Assembly: GCA_964641965.1 (NCBI GenBank)
Contig: CAZXLD010000011.1
Location: 39,141-103,140, forward strand
Origin: JAJDFU01 sp964641965
GTDB lineage: Bacteria; Bacteroidota; Bacteroidia; Chitinophagales; Saprospiraceae
Length of the DNA stretch: 64,000 bases
Reading direction: 5' to 3'
In this document: positions 62,574-64,000 of the stretch, piece by piece
Numbering within the stretch: position 1 is the stretch's first letter
How the letters are laid out: every line of letters starts with the position of its first letter
Translations under genes and position numbers: made by a program
Notes under the pieces: model-generated
Databases searched by the model: none
Told to the model about the DNA's origin: nothing
Seen by the model: the letters and a program-made list of their open reading frames with translations, nothing else

Positions 62574-64000
62574 TTAATTCAATTCACCAGGCTCTTCCTT
62601 CACAGGAAGTAAGCGAATGATCCTACCGAGTTCCTCAATGGCGACATAGAGTAGGCTGTCTAATCCCATTCTCACATTGCGTACGCGCCCAATGCCCTTT
62701 AGTAATTCTTCTTGGCCTTCAATCAGGCCTTGTTCATTTATCTGAATACGATTTAAATATCCGAAGGAGAGCGAGCCGGCAAACAAGTCCCCCTTCCAAG
62801 CCGGGTAGCGGTTACCGGTCATGATATCTAGGCCGGAAGGTGCAATAGAAGGTACCCAGTAGAGCAAGGGTTGTTCCATACCTTTTGCTCTGTTTGATCG
62901 GTAAACTTGGAACCATCATAGTTGATGCCATAAGATACCGTTGGCCAACCATAATTAACACCTTTCTCGATCCGATTGAGTTCGTCCCCACCTCTCGGAC
63001 CGTGTTCGTGTTCCCATAGTTCCCCAGTGTAGGGATTTAGGGCCAACCCTTGTGGGTTGCGATGGCCGTAAGAATAAATGGAGGGTACAGCTTCGGGCAC
63101 ATTCACAAAAGGATTATCGGGAGGGATGGAACCATCATCGAAAACGCGATGAATTTTTCCACAATGATTGGAAAGACTTTGCGGATTTTGCTTTCGCCGG
63201 CCCCGATCTCCTATTGAAATAAAGAGATAGCCGGCCGAATCAAATTGTAATCGAGATCCATAATGATGTTGAGTTGGCAGATAAGGCAAGGCAAGGAAAA
63301 TCTCCTCTATTTCCTTTAACTCATTTTGTTCCAAGCGGCCACGGACAACCGCAGTCGTTGCTCGTCTTGAATGGTTTGGATCTGGCTTTGAAAACGACAA
63401 ATAAACCAATTGATTTTCCCGAAAGTTAGGATGAATAGCTACATCTAGCAGACCACCCTGTTCTTCAGCTTTGACTTCAGGGATACCGATTATTTCTTGC
63501 AACGCCCCTCCCTCCCGGTAACGGTATAAATGGCCAACTCGATCGGTGATCAAGAATTCTCCGTTGGGCAGGAATGCCAATCCCCAGGGTACATCCAGGC
63601 CTTCCGCTACCACAGTCTCTATTCGAAATGCTTGATCCCTGGACTGAATAACACCATCCAAGGGAGGCCCCTTTTCCAAGGCTTCAGCAGACACCTCCTC
63701 TACGCGTTCCAGGACATAATCCGTAATGGCTTCCAACTCTTGGACCGTGAACGCAGAATCAAAAGCCGGCATACCACTATTGGAGTAGCCATATCGAATA
63801 GAACGATTAACTTGATTCCAGGAATTTCCATGTTTCCAATCCCCATTCACAAATTTCTCTAAATTTTGACCATGGCATCCCGCACAATTAGAACTGTAGA
63901 GTTCGGATCCAGAGGGACCAAAATTGAATTGTTCTTTTAACTTGTCGAATGAAAGATATACTAATCCCCCAGCGAAAATCAAAAGAAGCAGTACGAAGAG
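62574..64000 (-). pseudogene. Cytochrome c-PQQ sugar dehydrogenase, frameshifted and cut by the window edge
   Basis: The frame is open to the right edge, so the start lies outside. A hydrophobic leader, then a mono-heme cytochrome c (CAGCH) in residues ~30-110 and a GSDH-type propeller (VPWGLAFLPNGEFLITDRVG, GGLLDVAIHPNF, HYGSRLQFDSAGYLFISIGDRG, YGHRNPQGLALNP, EHGPRGGDELN). Near 62883-62886 the frame breaks; the rest of the propeller (VPSIAPSGL, WKGDLFAGSL) is in the next frame to 62574. Adding one A to the minus-strand A4 run restores the joint as T-E-Q-K-G-M-E-Q-P. Domain order (heme first) is opposite to the related protein at 5864. Real mutation or base-calling error. Confidence 0.8.

Noticed and set aside
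1..64000. tRNA, rRNA, CRISPR arrays, prophage or IS transposase genes
   Set aside because: None recognised by eye; a tRNA scan and IS search were not possible here, so small RNA genes cannot be excluded.

Overview
The window looks like a chromosomal piece of a Bacteroidota bacterium. It has a SusC/SusD pair, many lipoproteins with Bacteroidota-type lipoboxes, an AraC regulator with a seven-helix membrane half, and Bacteroidota-typical families (DUF1080, ThuA, DUF6265, DUF6326, GyrI-like). The many heme-c/PQQ sugar enzymes resemble environmental Saprospiria- or Cytophagia-like lineages more than gut Bacteroides; that placement is an inference.

Layout. 1-9.3 kb: end of an AsmA-like protein, secreted and TPR proteins, a frameshifted small membrane gene, a transporter remnant, a PQQ-type sugar dehydrogenase fused to cytochrome c, and a metallopeptidase-like lipoprotein. 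9.3-9.8 kb: a 164-bp hairpin repeat. 9.8-24.1 kb (minus strand): a sugar-catabolism block with DUF1080, two ThuA proteins, three TIM-barrel sugar isomerase/epimerases, an alpha/beta hydrolase, an MFS transporter, a cytochrome c/beta-propeller lipoprotein, and an araB-araD-HAD operon. 24.1-31 kb: a giant SGNH/propeller/HEAT/cytochrome c protein, a dead phosphotriesterase gene, and a ThuA plus PQQ-cytochrome dehydrogenase pair. 31-48 kb (plus strand): a ThuA-DUF1080 fusion, an esterase-like lipoprotein, then a polysaccharide utilization locus (surface binding protein, SusC, SusD, GH95, GH3, GH29, beta-helix lipoprotein). 48-52 kb: GNAT, then an AraC / aldehyde dehydrogenase / DUF779 module carrying two hairpin elements. 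52-62.3 kb: assorted metabolic and regulatory genes ending with an M28 peptidase. 62.4-64 kb: the second copy of the 164-bp repeat and a frameshifted, edge-truncated cytochrome c/PQQ sugar dehydrogenase.

How it may work together (inference). The locus would bind and cut a branched, probably L-fucose- or L-galactose-containing glycan at the surface, import products by SusCD and MFS, oxidise sugars or glycosides with periplasmic PQQ/heme-c enzymes, process keto-sugars with DUF1080/ThuA/isomerase proteins, and send a ketopentose through AraB and AraD. No NAD-dependent Gfo/Idh/MocA oxidoreductase and no araA are present. A recurring AT-rich motif (left half CTTAC/T, right half TTAGAAAG) lies upstream of five transcription units of this block and may mark one regulon.

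The most unusual things are a set of hairpin-forming non-coding elements sharing a TAGCC-n-AGCTA core, the five-site motif, and two genes each broken by an apparent loss of one A in an A run.
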